Translations under genes and position numbers: made by a program
In this document: one piece after another, positions 13,391 through 25,449 of the stretch
Layout of the letters: each line of letters opens with the position of its first letter
Numbering within the stretch: position 1 is the stretch's first letter
Origin: Metellina segmentata
Taxonomy: Eukaryota; Arthropoda; Arachnida; Araneae; Tetragnathidae
DNA length: 64,000 nucleotides
NCBI GenBank assembly: GCA_947359465.1
Contig: OX375883.1
Coordinates: 86,909,120-86,973,119, forward strand
Direction: 5' to 3'
Notes under the pieces: model-generated
The model's database searches: none
What the model saw: the letters and a program-made list of their open reading frames with translations, nothing else
What the model was told of the DNA's origin: nothing

Positions 13391-16300
13391 TGGGAATGAA
13401 AAGGTATTTGACTGAGATGTCGGGAGAGTGTTTTGTGTGAAGTATTCCCATAGAAATTAACGTGCTGCCGAGCGAAATGGGAGGGGTCTTTTTAATTTCA
13501 AAGCTCCCAATCCAAGTTCTCAGGCGATGTAATTTCTATGGGAATGAAAATAAATTTGACTGAGATGTGGGGAGAGTGTTTTGTGTGAAGTATTCCCATA
13601 GAAATTAACGTGCTGCCGAGCGAAATGGGAGGGGTCTTTGTAATTTCAAAGCTCCCAATCCAAGTTCTCAGGCGATGTAATTTCTAAGGGAATGAAAATT
13701 ATTTGACTGAGATGTGGGGAGAGTGTTTTGTGTGAAGTATTCCCATAGAAATTAACGTGCTCCCGAGCGAAATGGGAGGGGTCTTTGTAATTTCAAAGCT
13801 CCCAATCCAAGTTCTCAGGCGATGTTATTTCTAAGGGAATGAAAATTATTTGACTGAGATGTGGGGAGAGTGTTTTGTGTGAAGTATTCCCATAGAAATA
13901 AACGTGCTGCCGAGCGAAATGGGAGGGGTCTTTGTAATTTCAAAGCTCCCAATCCAAGTTCTCAGGCGATGTAATTTCTAAGGGAATGAAAATTATTTGA
14001 CTGAGATGTGGGGAGAGTGTTTTGTGTGAAGTATTCCCATAGAAATTAACGTGTTGCCGAGCGAAATGGGAGGGGTCTTTGTAATTTCAAAGCTCCCAAT
14101 CCAAGTTCTCAGGCGATGTAATTTCTATGGGAATGAAAAGGTATTTGACTGAGATGTGGGGAGAGTGTTTTGTGTGAAGTATTCCCATAGAAATTAACGT
14201 TCTGCCGGGCGAAATGGGAGGGGTCTTTGTAATTTCAAAGCTCCCAATCCAAGTTCTCAGACGATGTAATTTCTAAGGGAATGAAAATTATTTGACTGAG
14301 ATGTGGGGAGAGTGTTTTGTGTGAAGTATTCCCATAGAAATTAACGTGCTGCCGAGCGAAATGGGAGGGGTCTTTGTAATTTCAAAGCTCCCAATCCAAG
14401 TTCTCAGGCGATGTAATTTCTATGGGAATGAAAAGGTATTTGACTGAGATGTGGGGAGAGTGTTTTGTGTGAAGTATTCCCATAGAAATTAACGTGCTCC
14501 CGAGCGAAATGGGAGGGGTCTTTGTAATTTCAAAGCTCCCAATCCAAGTTCTCAGGCGATGTTATTTCTAAGGGAATGAAAATTATTTGACTGAGATGTG
14601 TGGAGAGTGTTTTGTGTGAAGTATTCCCATAGAAATAAACGTGCTGCCGAGCGAAATGGGAGGGGTCTTTGTAATTTCAAAGCTCCCAATCCAAGTTCTC
14701 AGGCGATGTAATTTCTAAGGGAATGAAAATTATTTGACTGAGATGTGGGGAGAGTGTTTTGTGTGAAGTATTCCCATAGAAATTAACGTGTTGCCGAGCG
14801 AAATGGGAGGGGTCTTTGTAATTTCAAAGCACCCAATCCAAGTTCTCAGGCGATGTAATTTCTATGGGAATGAAAAGGTATTTGACTGAGATGTGGGGAG
14901 AGTGTTTTGTGTGAAGTATTCCCATAGAAATTAACGTGCTGCCGGGCGAAATGGGAGAAGTCTTTGTAATTTCAAAGCTCCCAATCCAAGTTCTCAGACG
15001 ATGTAATTTCTAAGGGAATGAAAATTATTTGACTGAGATGTGGGGAGAGTGTTTTGTGTGAAGTATTCCCATAGAAATTAACGTGCTGCCGAGCGAAATG
15101 GGAGGGGTCTTTGTAATTTCAAAGCTCCCAATCCAAGTTCTCAGGCGATGTAATTTCTATGGGAATGAAAAGGCATTTGACTGAGATGTGGGGAGAGTGT
15201 TTTGTGTGAAGTATTCAAATAGAAATTAACGTGCTGGCGAGCGAAATGGGAGGGGTCTTTGTAATTTCAAAGCTCCCAATCCAAGTTCTCAGGCGATGTA
15301 ATTTCTATGGGAATGAAAAGGTATTTGACTGAGATGTCGGGAGAGTGTTTTGTGTGAAGTATTCCCATAGAAATTAACGTGCTGCCGAGCGAAATGGGAG
15401 GGGTCTTTTTAATTTCAAAGCTCCCAATCCAAGTTCTCAGGCGATGTAATTTCTATGGGAATGAAAATAAATTTGACTGAGATGTGGGGAGAGTGTTTTG
15501 TGTGAAGTATTCCCATAGAAATTAACGTGCTGCCGAGCGAAATGGGAGGGGTCTTTGTAATTTCAAAGCTCCCAATCCAAGTTCTCAGGCGATGTAATTT
15601 CTAAGGGAATGAAAATTATTTGACTGAGATGTGGGGAGAGTGTTTTGTGTGAAGTATTCCCATAGAAATTAACGTGCTCCCGAGCGAAATGGGAGGGGTC
15701 TTTGTAATTTCAAAGCTCCCAATCCAAGTTCTCAGGCGATGTTATTTCTAAGGGAATGAAAATTATTTGACTGAGATGTGGGGAGAGTGTTTTGTGTGAA
15801 GTATTCCCATAGAAATAAACGTGCTGCCGAGCGAAATGGGAGGGGTCTTTGTAATTTCAAAGCTCCCAATCCAAGTTCTCAGGCGATGTAATTTCTAAGG
15901 GAATGAAAATTATTTGACTGAGATGTGGGGAGAGTGTTTTGTGTGAAGTATTCCCATAGAAATTAACGTGTTGCCGAGCGAAATGGGAGGGGTCTTTGTA
16001 ATTTCAAAGCTCCCAATCCAAGTTCTCAGGCGATGTAATTTCTATGGGAATGAAAAGGTATTTGACTGAGATGTGGGGAGAGTGTTTTGTGTGAAGTATT
16101 CCCATAGAAATTAACGTTCTGCCGGGCGAAATGGGAGGGGTCTTTGTAATTTCAAAGCTCCCAATCCAAGTTCTCAGACGATGTAATTTCTAAGGGAATG
16201 AAAATTATTTGACTGAGATGTGGGGAGAGTGTTTTGTGTGAAGTATTCCCATAGAAATTAACGTGCTGCCGAGCGAAATGGGAGGGGTCTTTGTAATTTC

Positions 16301-18944
16301 AAAGCTCCCAATCCAAGTTCTCAGGCGATGTAATTTCTATGGGAATGAAAAGGTATTTGACTGAGATGTGGGGAGAGTGTTTTGTGTGAAGTATTCCCAT
16401 AGAAATTAACGTGCTCCCGAGCGAAATGGGAGGGGTCTTTGTAATTTCAAAGCTCCCAATCCAAGTTCTCAGGCGATGTTATTTCTAAGGGAATGAAAAT
16501 TATTTGACTGAGATGTGTGGAGAGTGTTTTGTGTGAAGTATTCCCATAGAAATAAACGTGCTGCCGAGCGAAATGGGAGGGGTCTTTGTAATTTCAAAGC
16601 TCCCAATCCAAGTTCTCAGGCGATGTAATTTCTAAGGGAATGAAAATTATTTGACTGAGATGTGGGGAGAGTGTTTTGTGTGAAGTATTCCCATAGAAAT
16701 TAACGTGTTGCCGAGCGAAATGGGAGGGGTCTTTGTAATTTCAAAGCACCCAATCCAAGTTCTCAGGCGATGTAATTTCTATGGGAATGAAAAGGTATTT
16801 GACTGAGATGTGGGGAGAGTGTTTTGTGTGAAGTATTCCCATAGAAATTAACGTGCTGCCGGGCGAAATGGGAGAAGTCTTTGTAATTTCAAAGCTCCCA
16901 ATCCAAGTTCTCAGACGATGTAATTTCTAAGGGAATGAAAATTATTTGACTGAGATGTGGGGAGAGTGTTTTGTGTGAAGTATTCCCATAGAAATTAACG
17001 TGCTGCCGAGCGAAATGGTAGGGGTCTTTGTAATTTCAAAGCTCCCAATCCAAGTTCTCAGGCGATGTAATTTCTATGGGAATGAAAAGGTATTTGACTG
17101 AGATGTGGGGAGAGTGTTTTGTGTTAAGTATTCCCATAGAAATTACCGTGCTGCCGAGCGAAATGGGAGGGGTCTTTTTAATTTCAAAGCTCCCAATCCA
17201 AGTTCTCAGGCGATGTAATTTCTATGGGAATGAAAAGGTATTTGACTGAGATGTGGGGAGAGTGTTTTGTGTGAAGTATTCCCATAGAAATTAACGTGCT
17301 GCCGAGCGAAATAGGAGGGGTCTTTGTAATTTCAAAGTTCCCAATCCAAGTTCTCAGGCGATGTAATTTCTATGGGAATGAAAAGGTATTTGACTGAGTA
17401 GTGGGGAGAGTGTTTTGTGTGAAGTATTCCCATAGAAATTAACGTGCTGCCGAGCGAAATGGGAGGGGTCTTTGTAATTTCAAAGCTCCCAATCCAAGTT
17501 CTCAGGCCATGTAATTTCTAAGGGAATGAAAATTATTTGACTGAGATGTGGGGAGAGTGTTTTGTGTGAAGTATTCCCATAGAAATTAACGTGCTGCCGA
17601 GCGAAATGGGAGGGGTCTTTGTAATTTCAAAGCTCCCAATCCAAGTTCTCAGACGATGTAATTTCTAAGGGAATGAAAATTATTTGACTGAGATGTGGGG
17701 AGAGTGTTTTGTGTGAAGTATTCCCATAGAAATTAACGTGCTGCCGAGCGAAATGGGAGGGGTCTTTGTAATTTCAAAGCTCCCAATCCAAGTTCTCAGG
17801 CGATGTAATTTCTATGGGAATGAAAAGGTATTTGACTGAGATGTGGGGAGAGTGTTTTGTGTGAAGTATTCCCATAGAAATTACCGTGCTCCCGAGCGAA
17901 ATGGGTGGGGTCTTTGTAATTTCAAAGCTCCCAATCCAAGTTCTCAGGCGATGTTATTTCTAAGGGAATGAAAAGGTATTTGACTGAGACGTGGGGAGAG
18001 TGTTTTGTGTGAAGTATTCCCATACAAATTAACGTGCTGCCGAGCGAAATGGGAGGGGTCTTTTTAATTTCATAGCTCCCAATCCAAGTTCTCAGGCGAT
18101 GTAATTTCTATGGGAATGAAAATATATTTGACTGAGATGTGGGGAGAGTGTTTTGTGTGAAGTATTCCCATAGAAATTAACGTGCTGCCGAGCGAAATGG
18201 GAGGGGTCTTTGTAATTTCAAAGCTCCCAATCCAAGTTCTCAGGCGATGTAATTTCTATGGGAATGAAAAGGTATTTGACTGAGATGTGGGGAGAGTGTT
18301 TTGTGTGAAGTATTCCCATAGAAATTAACGTGCTGCCGGGCGAAATGGGAGGGGTCTTTGTAATTTCAAAGCTCCCAATCCAAGTTCTCAGGCGATGTAA
18401 TTTCTAAGGGAATGAAAATTATTTGACTGAGATGTGGGGAGAGTGTTTTGTGTGAAGTATTCCCATAGAAATTAACGTGCTGCCGAGAGAAATGGGAGGC
18501 GTCTTTGTAATTTCAAAGCTCCCAATCCAAGTTCTCAGACGATGTAATTTCTAAGGGAATGAAAATTATTTGACTGAGATGTGGGGAGAGTGTTTTGTGT
18601 GAAGTATTCCCATAGAAATTAACGTGCTGCCGAGCGAAATGGGAGGGGTCTTTGTAATTTCAAAGCTCCCAATCCAAGTTCTCAGGCGATGTAATTTCTA
18701 TGGGAATGAAAAGGCATTTGACTGAGATGTGGGGAGAGTGTTTTGTGTGAAGTATTCAAATAGAAATTAACGTGCTGGCGAGCGAAATGGGAGGGGTCTT
18801 TGTAATTTCAAAGCTCCCAATCCAAGTTCTCAGGCGATGTAATTTCTATGGGAATGAAAAGGTATTTGACTGAGATGTCGGGAGAGTGTTTTGTGTGAAG
18901 TATTCCCATAGAAATTAACGTGCTGCCGAGCGAAATGGGAGGGG
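9945..18944 (+). repeat. Higher-order block: 24-mer, 13-mer, 24-mer in series
   Basis: A monomer with TTTTTAATTTC followed by AAAATAAATTTG begins blocks near 9,945, 13,486 and 15,403. This gives a 3,541-bp block, a 1,917-bp block and another 3,541-bp block. Markers GAAATGGTAGG (11,553 and 17,011), GTGTTAAG (11,663 and 17,121) and GGCCATG (12,049 and 17,507) all keep a 5,458-bp offset. The change GATGTGTGGAG is in the 13-mer and the second 24-mer but not the first, which indicates the order of duplication. Confidence 0.85.
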
Positions 18945-21399
18945 TCTTTGTAATTTCAAAGCTCCCAATCCAAGTTCTCAGGCGATGTAATTTCTATGGG
19001 AATGAAAAGGTATTTGACTGAGATGTGGGGAGAGTGTTTTGTGTGAAGTATTCCCATAGAAATTAACGTGCTGCCGAGCGAAATGGGAGGGGTCTTTGTA
19101 ATTTCAAAGCTCCCAATCCAAGTTCTCAGACGATGTAATTTCTAAGGGAATGAAAATTATTTGACTGAGATGTGGGGAGAGTGTTTTGTGTGAAGTATTC
19201 CCATAGAAATTAACGTGCTGCCGAGCGAAATGGGAGGGGTCTTTGTAATTTCAAAGCTCCCAATCCAAGTTCTCAGGCGATGTAATTTCTATGGGAATGA
19301 AAAGGTATTTGACAGAGATGTGGGGAGGGTGTTTTGTGTGAAGTATTCCCATAGAAATTACCGTGCTGCCGAGCGAAATGGGTGGGGTCTTTGTAATTTC
19401 AAAGCTCCCAATCCAAGTTCTCAGGCGATGTAATTTCTAAGGGAATGAAAAGGTATTTGACTGAGACGTGGGGAGAGTGTTTTGTGTGAAGTATTCCCAT
19501 ACAAATTAACGTGCTGCCGAGCGAAATGGGAGGGGTCTTTTTAATTTCAAAGCTCCCAATCCAAGTTCTCAGGCGATGTAATTTCTATGGGAATGAAAAT
19601 AAATTTGACTGAGATGTGGGGAGAGTGTTTTGTGTGAAGTATTCCCATAGAAATTAACGTGCTGCCGAGCGAAATGGGAGGGGTCTTTGTAATTTCAAAG
19701 CTCCCAATCCAAGTTCTCAGACGATGTAATTTCTAAGGGAATGAAAATTATTTGACTGAGATGTGGGGAGAGTGTTTTGTGTGAAGTATTCCCATAGAAA
19801 TTAACGTGCTCCCGAGCGAAATGGGAGGGGTCTTTGTAATTTCAAAGCTCCCAATCCAAGTTCTCAGGCGATGTTATTTCTAAGGGAATGAAAATTATTT
19901 GACTGAGATGTGGGGAGAGTGTTTTGTGTGAAGTATTCCCATAGAAATAAACGTGCTGCCGAGCGAAATGGGAGGGGTCTTTGTAATTTCAAAGCTCCCA
20001 ATCCAAGTTCTCAGGCGATGTAATTTCTAAGGGAATGAAAATTATTTGACTGAGATGTGGGGAGAGTGTTTTGTGTGAAGTATTCCCATAGAAATTAACG
20101 TGTTGCCGAGCGAAATGGGAGGGGTCTTTGTAATTTCAAAGCTCCCAATCCAAGTTCTCAGGCGATGTAATTTCTATGGGAATGAAAAGGTATTTGACTG
20201 AGATGTGGGGAGAGTGTTTTGTGTGAAGTATTCCCATAGAAATTAACGTGCTGCCGGGCGAAATGGGAGGGGTCTTTGTAATTTCAAAGCTCCCAATCCA
20301 AGTTCTCAGACGATGTAATTTCTAAGGGAATGAAAATTATTTGACTGAGATGTGGGGAGAGTGTTTTGTGTGAAGTATTCCCATAGAAATTAACGTGCTG
20401 CCGAGCGAAATGTGACGGGTCTTTGTAATTTCAAAGCTCCCAATCCAAGTTCTCAGGCGATGTAATTTCTATGGGAATGAAAAGGTATTTGACTGAGATG
20501 TGGGGAGAGTGTTTTGTGTGAAGTATTCCCATAGAAATTAACGTGCTCCCGAGCGAAATGGGAGGGGTCTTTGTAATTTCAAAGCTCCCAATCCAAGTTC
20601 TCAGGCGATGTTATTTCTAAGGGAATGAAAATTATTTGACTGAGATGTGGGGAGATTGTTTTGTGTGAAGTATTCCCATAGAAATAAACGTGCTGCCGAG
20701 CGAAATGGGAGGGGTCTTTGTAATTTCAAAGCTCCCAATCCAAGTTCTCAGGCGATGTAATTTCTAAGGGAAAGAAAATTATTTGACTGAGATGTGGGGA
20801 GAGTGTTTTGTGTGAAGTATTCCCATAGAAATTAACGTGTTGCCGAGCGAAATGGGAGGGGTCTTTGTAATTTCAAAGCTCCCAATCCAAGTTCTCAGGC
20901 GATGTAATTTCTATGGGAATGAAAAGGTATTTGACTGAGATGTGGGGAGAGTGTTTTGTGTGAAGTATTCCCATAGAAATTAACGTGCTGCCGGGCGAAA
21001 TGGGAGAAGTCTTTGTAATTTCAAAGCTCCCAATCCAAGTTCTCAGACGATGTAATTTCTAAGGGAATGAAAATTATTTGACTGAGATGTGGGGAGAGTG
21101 TTTTGTGTGAAGTATTCCCATAGAAATTAACGTGCTGCCGAGCGAAATGGGAGGGGTCTTTGTAATTTCAAAGCTCCCAATCCAAGTTCTCAGGCGATGT
21201 AATTTCTATGGGAATGAAAAGGTATTTGACTGAGATGTGGGGAGAGTGTTTTGTGTGAAGTATTCCCATAGAAATTACCGTGTTGCCGAGCGAAATGGGA
21301 GGGGTCTTTTTAATTTCAAAGCTCCCAATCCAAGTTCTCAGGCGATGTAATTTCTAAGGGAATGAAAAGGTATTTGACTGAGATGTGGGGAGAGTGTTT

Positions 21400-24300
21400 T
21401 GTGTGAAGTATTCCCATAGAAATTAACGTGTTGCCGAGCGAAATGGGAGGGGTCTTTGTAATTTCAAAGCTCCCAATCCAAGTTCTCAGGCGATGTAATT
21501 TCTATGGGAATGAAAAGGTATTTGACTGAGATGTGGGAAGAGTGTTTTGTGTGAAGTATTCCCATAGAAATTAACGTGCTGCCGGGCGAAATGGGAGGGG
21601 TCTTTGTAATTTCAAAGCTCCCAATCCAAGTTCTCAGGCGATGTAATTTCTAAGGGAATGAAAATTATTTGACTGAGATGTGGGGAGAGTGTTTTGTGTG
21701 AAGTATTCCCATAGAAATTAACGTGCTGCCGAGCGAAATGGGAGGGGTCTTTGTAATTTCAAAGCTCCCAATCCAAGTTCTCAGGCGATGTAATTTCTAT
21801 GGGAATGAAAAGGTATTTGACTGAGATGTGGGGAGAGTGTTTTGTGTGAAGTATTCCCATAGAAATTAACGTGCTCCCGAGCGAAATGGGAGGGGTCTTT
21901 GTAATTTCAAAGCTCCCAATCCAAGTTCTCAGGCGATGTTATTTCTAAGGGAATGAAAATTATTTGACTGAGATGTGGGGAGAGTGTTTTGTGTGAAGTA
22001 TTCCCATAGAAATAAACGTGCTGCCGAGCGAAATGGGAGGGGTCTTTGTAATTTCAAAGCTCCCAATCCAAGTTCTCAGGCGATGTAATTTCTAAGGGAA
22101 TGAAAATTATTTGACTGAGATGTGGGGAGAGTGTTTTGTGTGAAGTATTCCCATAGAAATTAACGTGTTGCCGAGCGAAATGGGAGGGGTCTTTGTAATT
22201 TCAAAGCTCCCAATCCAAGTTCTCAGGCGATGTAATTTCTATGGGAATGAAAAGGTATTTGACTGAGATGTGGGGAGAGTGTTTTGTGTGAAGTATTCCC
22301 ATAGAAATTAACGTGCTGCCGGGCGAAATGGGAGAAGTCTTTGTAATTTCAAAGCTCCCAATCCAAGTTCTCAGGCGATGTAATTTCTAAGGGAATGAAA
22401 AGGTATTTGACTGAGATGTGGGGAGAGTGTTTTGTGTGAAGTATTCCCATAGAAATTAACGTGTTGCCGAGCGAAATGGGAGGGGTCTTTGTAATTTCAA
22501 AGCTCCCAATCCAAGTTCTCAGGCGATGTAATTTCTATGGGAATGAAAAGGTATTTGACTGAGATGTGGGAAGAGTGTTTTGTGTGAAGTATTCCCATAG
22601 AAATTAACGTGCTGCCGGGCGAAATGGGAGGGGTCTTTGTAATTTCAAAGCTCCCAATCCAAGTTCTCAGGCGATGTAATTTCTATGGGAATGAAAAGGT
22701 ATTTGACTGAGATGTGGGAAGAGTGTTTTGTGTGAAGTATTCCCATAGAAATTAACGTGCTGCCGGGCGAAATGGGAGGGGTCTTTGTAATTTCAAAGCT
22801 CCCAATCCAAGTTCTCAGGCGATGTAATTTCTAAGGGAATGAAAATTATTTGACTGAGATGTGGGGAGAGTGTTTTGTGTGAAGTATTCCCATAGAAATT
22901 AACGTGCTGCCGAGCGAAATGGGAGGGGTCTTTGTAATTTCAAAGCTCCCAATCCAAGTTCTCAGGCGATGTAATTTCTATGGGAATGAAAAGGTATTTG
23001 ACTGAGATGTGGGGAGAGTGTTTTGTGTGAAGTATTCCCATAGAAATTAACGTGCTCCCGAGCGAAATGGGAGGGGTCTTTGTAATTTCAAAGCTCCCAA
23101 TCCAAGTTCTCAGGCGATGTTATTTCTAAGGGAATGAAAATTATTTGACTGAGATGTGGGGAGAGTGTTTTGTGTGAAGTATTCCCATAGAAATAAACGT
23201 GCTGCCGAGCGAAATGGGAGGGGTCTTTGTAATTTCAAAGCTCCCAATCCAAGTTCTCAGGCGATGTAATTTCTAAGGGAATGAAAATTATTTGACTGAG
23301 ATGTGGGGAGAGTGTTTTGTGTGAAGTATTCCCATAGAAATTAACGTGTTGCCGAGCGAAATGGGAGGGGTCTTTGTAATTTCAAAGCTCCCAATCCAAG
23401 TTCTCAGGCGATGTAATTTCTATGGGAATGAAAAGGTATTTGACTGAGATGTGGGGAGAGTGTTTTGTGTGAAGTATTCCCATAGAAATTAACGTGCTGC
23501 CGGGCGAAATGGGAGAAGTCTTTGTAATTTCAAAGCTCCCAATCCAAGTTCTCAGGCGATGTAATTTCTAAGGGAATGAAAAGGTATTTGACTGAGATGT
23601 GGGGAGAGTGTTTTGTGTGAAGTATTCCCATAGAAATTAACGTGTTGCCGAGCGAAATGGGAGGGGTCTTTGTAATTTCAAAGCTCCCAATCCAAGTTCT
23701 CAGGCGATGTAATTTCTATGGGAATGAAAAGGTATTTGACTGAGATGTGGGAAGAGTGTTTTGTGTGAAGTATTCCCATAGAAATTAACGTGCTGCCGGG
23801 CGAAATGGGAGGGGTCTTTGTAATTTCAAAGCTCCCAATCCAAGTTCTCAGGCGATGTAATTTCTAAGGGAATGAAAATTATTTGACTGAGATGTGGGGA
23901 GAGTGTTTTGTGTGAAGTATTCCCATAGAAATTAACGTGCTGCCGAGCGAAATGGGAGGGGTCTTTGTAATTTCAAAGCTCCCAATCCAAGTTCTCAGGC
24001 GATGTAATTTCTATGGGAATGAAAAGGTATTTGACTGAGATGTGGGGAGAGTGTTTTGTGTGAAGTATTCCCATAGAAATTAACGTGCTCCCGAGCGAAA
24101 TGGGAGGGGTCTTTGTAATTTCAAAGCTCCCAATCCAAGTTCTCAGGCGATGTTATTTCTAAGGGAATGAAAATTATTTGACTGAGATGTGGGGAGAGTG
24201 TTTTGTGTGAAGTATTCCCATAGAAATAAACGTGCTGCCGAGCGAAATGGGAGGGGTCTTTGTAATTTCAAAGCTCCCAATCCAAGTTCTCAGGCGATGT

Positions 24301-25220
24301 AATTTCTAAGGGAATGAAAATTATTTGACTGAGATGTGGGGAGAGTGTTTTGTGTGAAGTATTCCCATAGAAATTAACGTGTTGCCGAGCGAAATGGGAG
24401 GGGTCTTTGTAATTTCAAAGCTCCCAATCCAAGTTCTCAGGCGATGTAATTTCTATGGGAATGAAAAGGTATTTGACTGAGATGTGGGGAGAGTGTTTTG
24501 TGTGAAGTATTCCCATAGAAATTAACGTGCTGCCGGGCGAAATGGGAGAAGTCTTTGTAATTTCAAAGCTCCCAATCCAAGTTCTCAGACGATGTAATTT
24601 CTAAGGGAATGAAAATTATTTGACTGAGATGTGGGGAGAGTGTTTTGTGTGAAGTATTCCCATAGAAATTAACGTGCTGCCGAGCGAAATGGGAGGGGTC
24701 TTTGTAATTTCAAAGCTCCCAATCCAAGTTCTCAGGCGATGTAATTTCTATGGGAATGAAAAGGTATTTGACTGAGATGTGTGGAGAGTGTTTTGTGTGA
24801 AGTATTCCCATAGAAATTACCGTGCTGCCGAGCGAAATGGGAGGGGTCTTTTTAATTTCAAAGCTCCCAATCCAAGTTCTCAGGCGATGTAATTTCTAAG
24901 GGAATGAAAAGGTATTTGACTGAGATGTGGGGAGAGTGTTTTGTGTGAAGTATTCCCATAGAAATTAACGTGTTGCCGAGCGAAATGGGAGGGGTCTTTG
25001 TAATTTCAAAGCTCCCAATCCAAGTTCTCAGGCGATGTAATTTCTATGGGAATGAAAAGGTATTTGACTGAGATGTGGGAAGAGTGTTTTGTGTGAAGTA
25101 TTCCCATAGAAATTAACGTGCTGCCGGGCGAAATGGGAGGGGTCTTTGTAATTTCAAAGCTCCCAATCCAAGTTCTCAGGCGATGTAATTTCTAAGGGAA
25201 TGAAAATTATTTGACTGAGA
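21400..25220 (+). repeat. Higher-order repeat: 7-monomer units (1,033 bp)
   Basis: The private variant ATGTGGGAAGAG lies at 21,531, 22,564, 22,712, 23,745 and 25,072. The steps are 1,033 bp (7 monomers), 148 bp (one extra tandem monomer), 1,033 bp and 1,327 bp (9 monomers). GTGCTCCCGAG at 21,871, 23,052 and 24,085 shows the same 8-mer then 7-mer spacing. This is the most regular small higher-order repeat in the window. Confidence 0.85.
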
Positions 25221-25449
25221 TGTGGGGAGAGTGTTTTGTGTGAAGTATTCCCATAGAAATTAACGTGCTGCCGAGCGAAATGGGAGGGGTCTTTGTAATT
25301 TCAAAGCTCCCAATCCAAGTTCTCAGACGATGTAATTTCTAAGGGAATGAAAATTATTTGACTGAGATGTGGGGAGAGTGTTTTGTGTGAAGTATTCCCA
25401 TAGAAATTAACGTGCTGCCGAGCGAAATTGGAGGGGTCTCTGTAATTTC

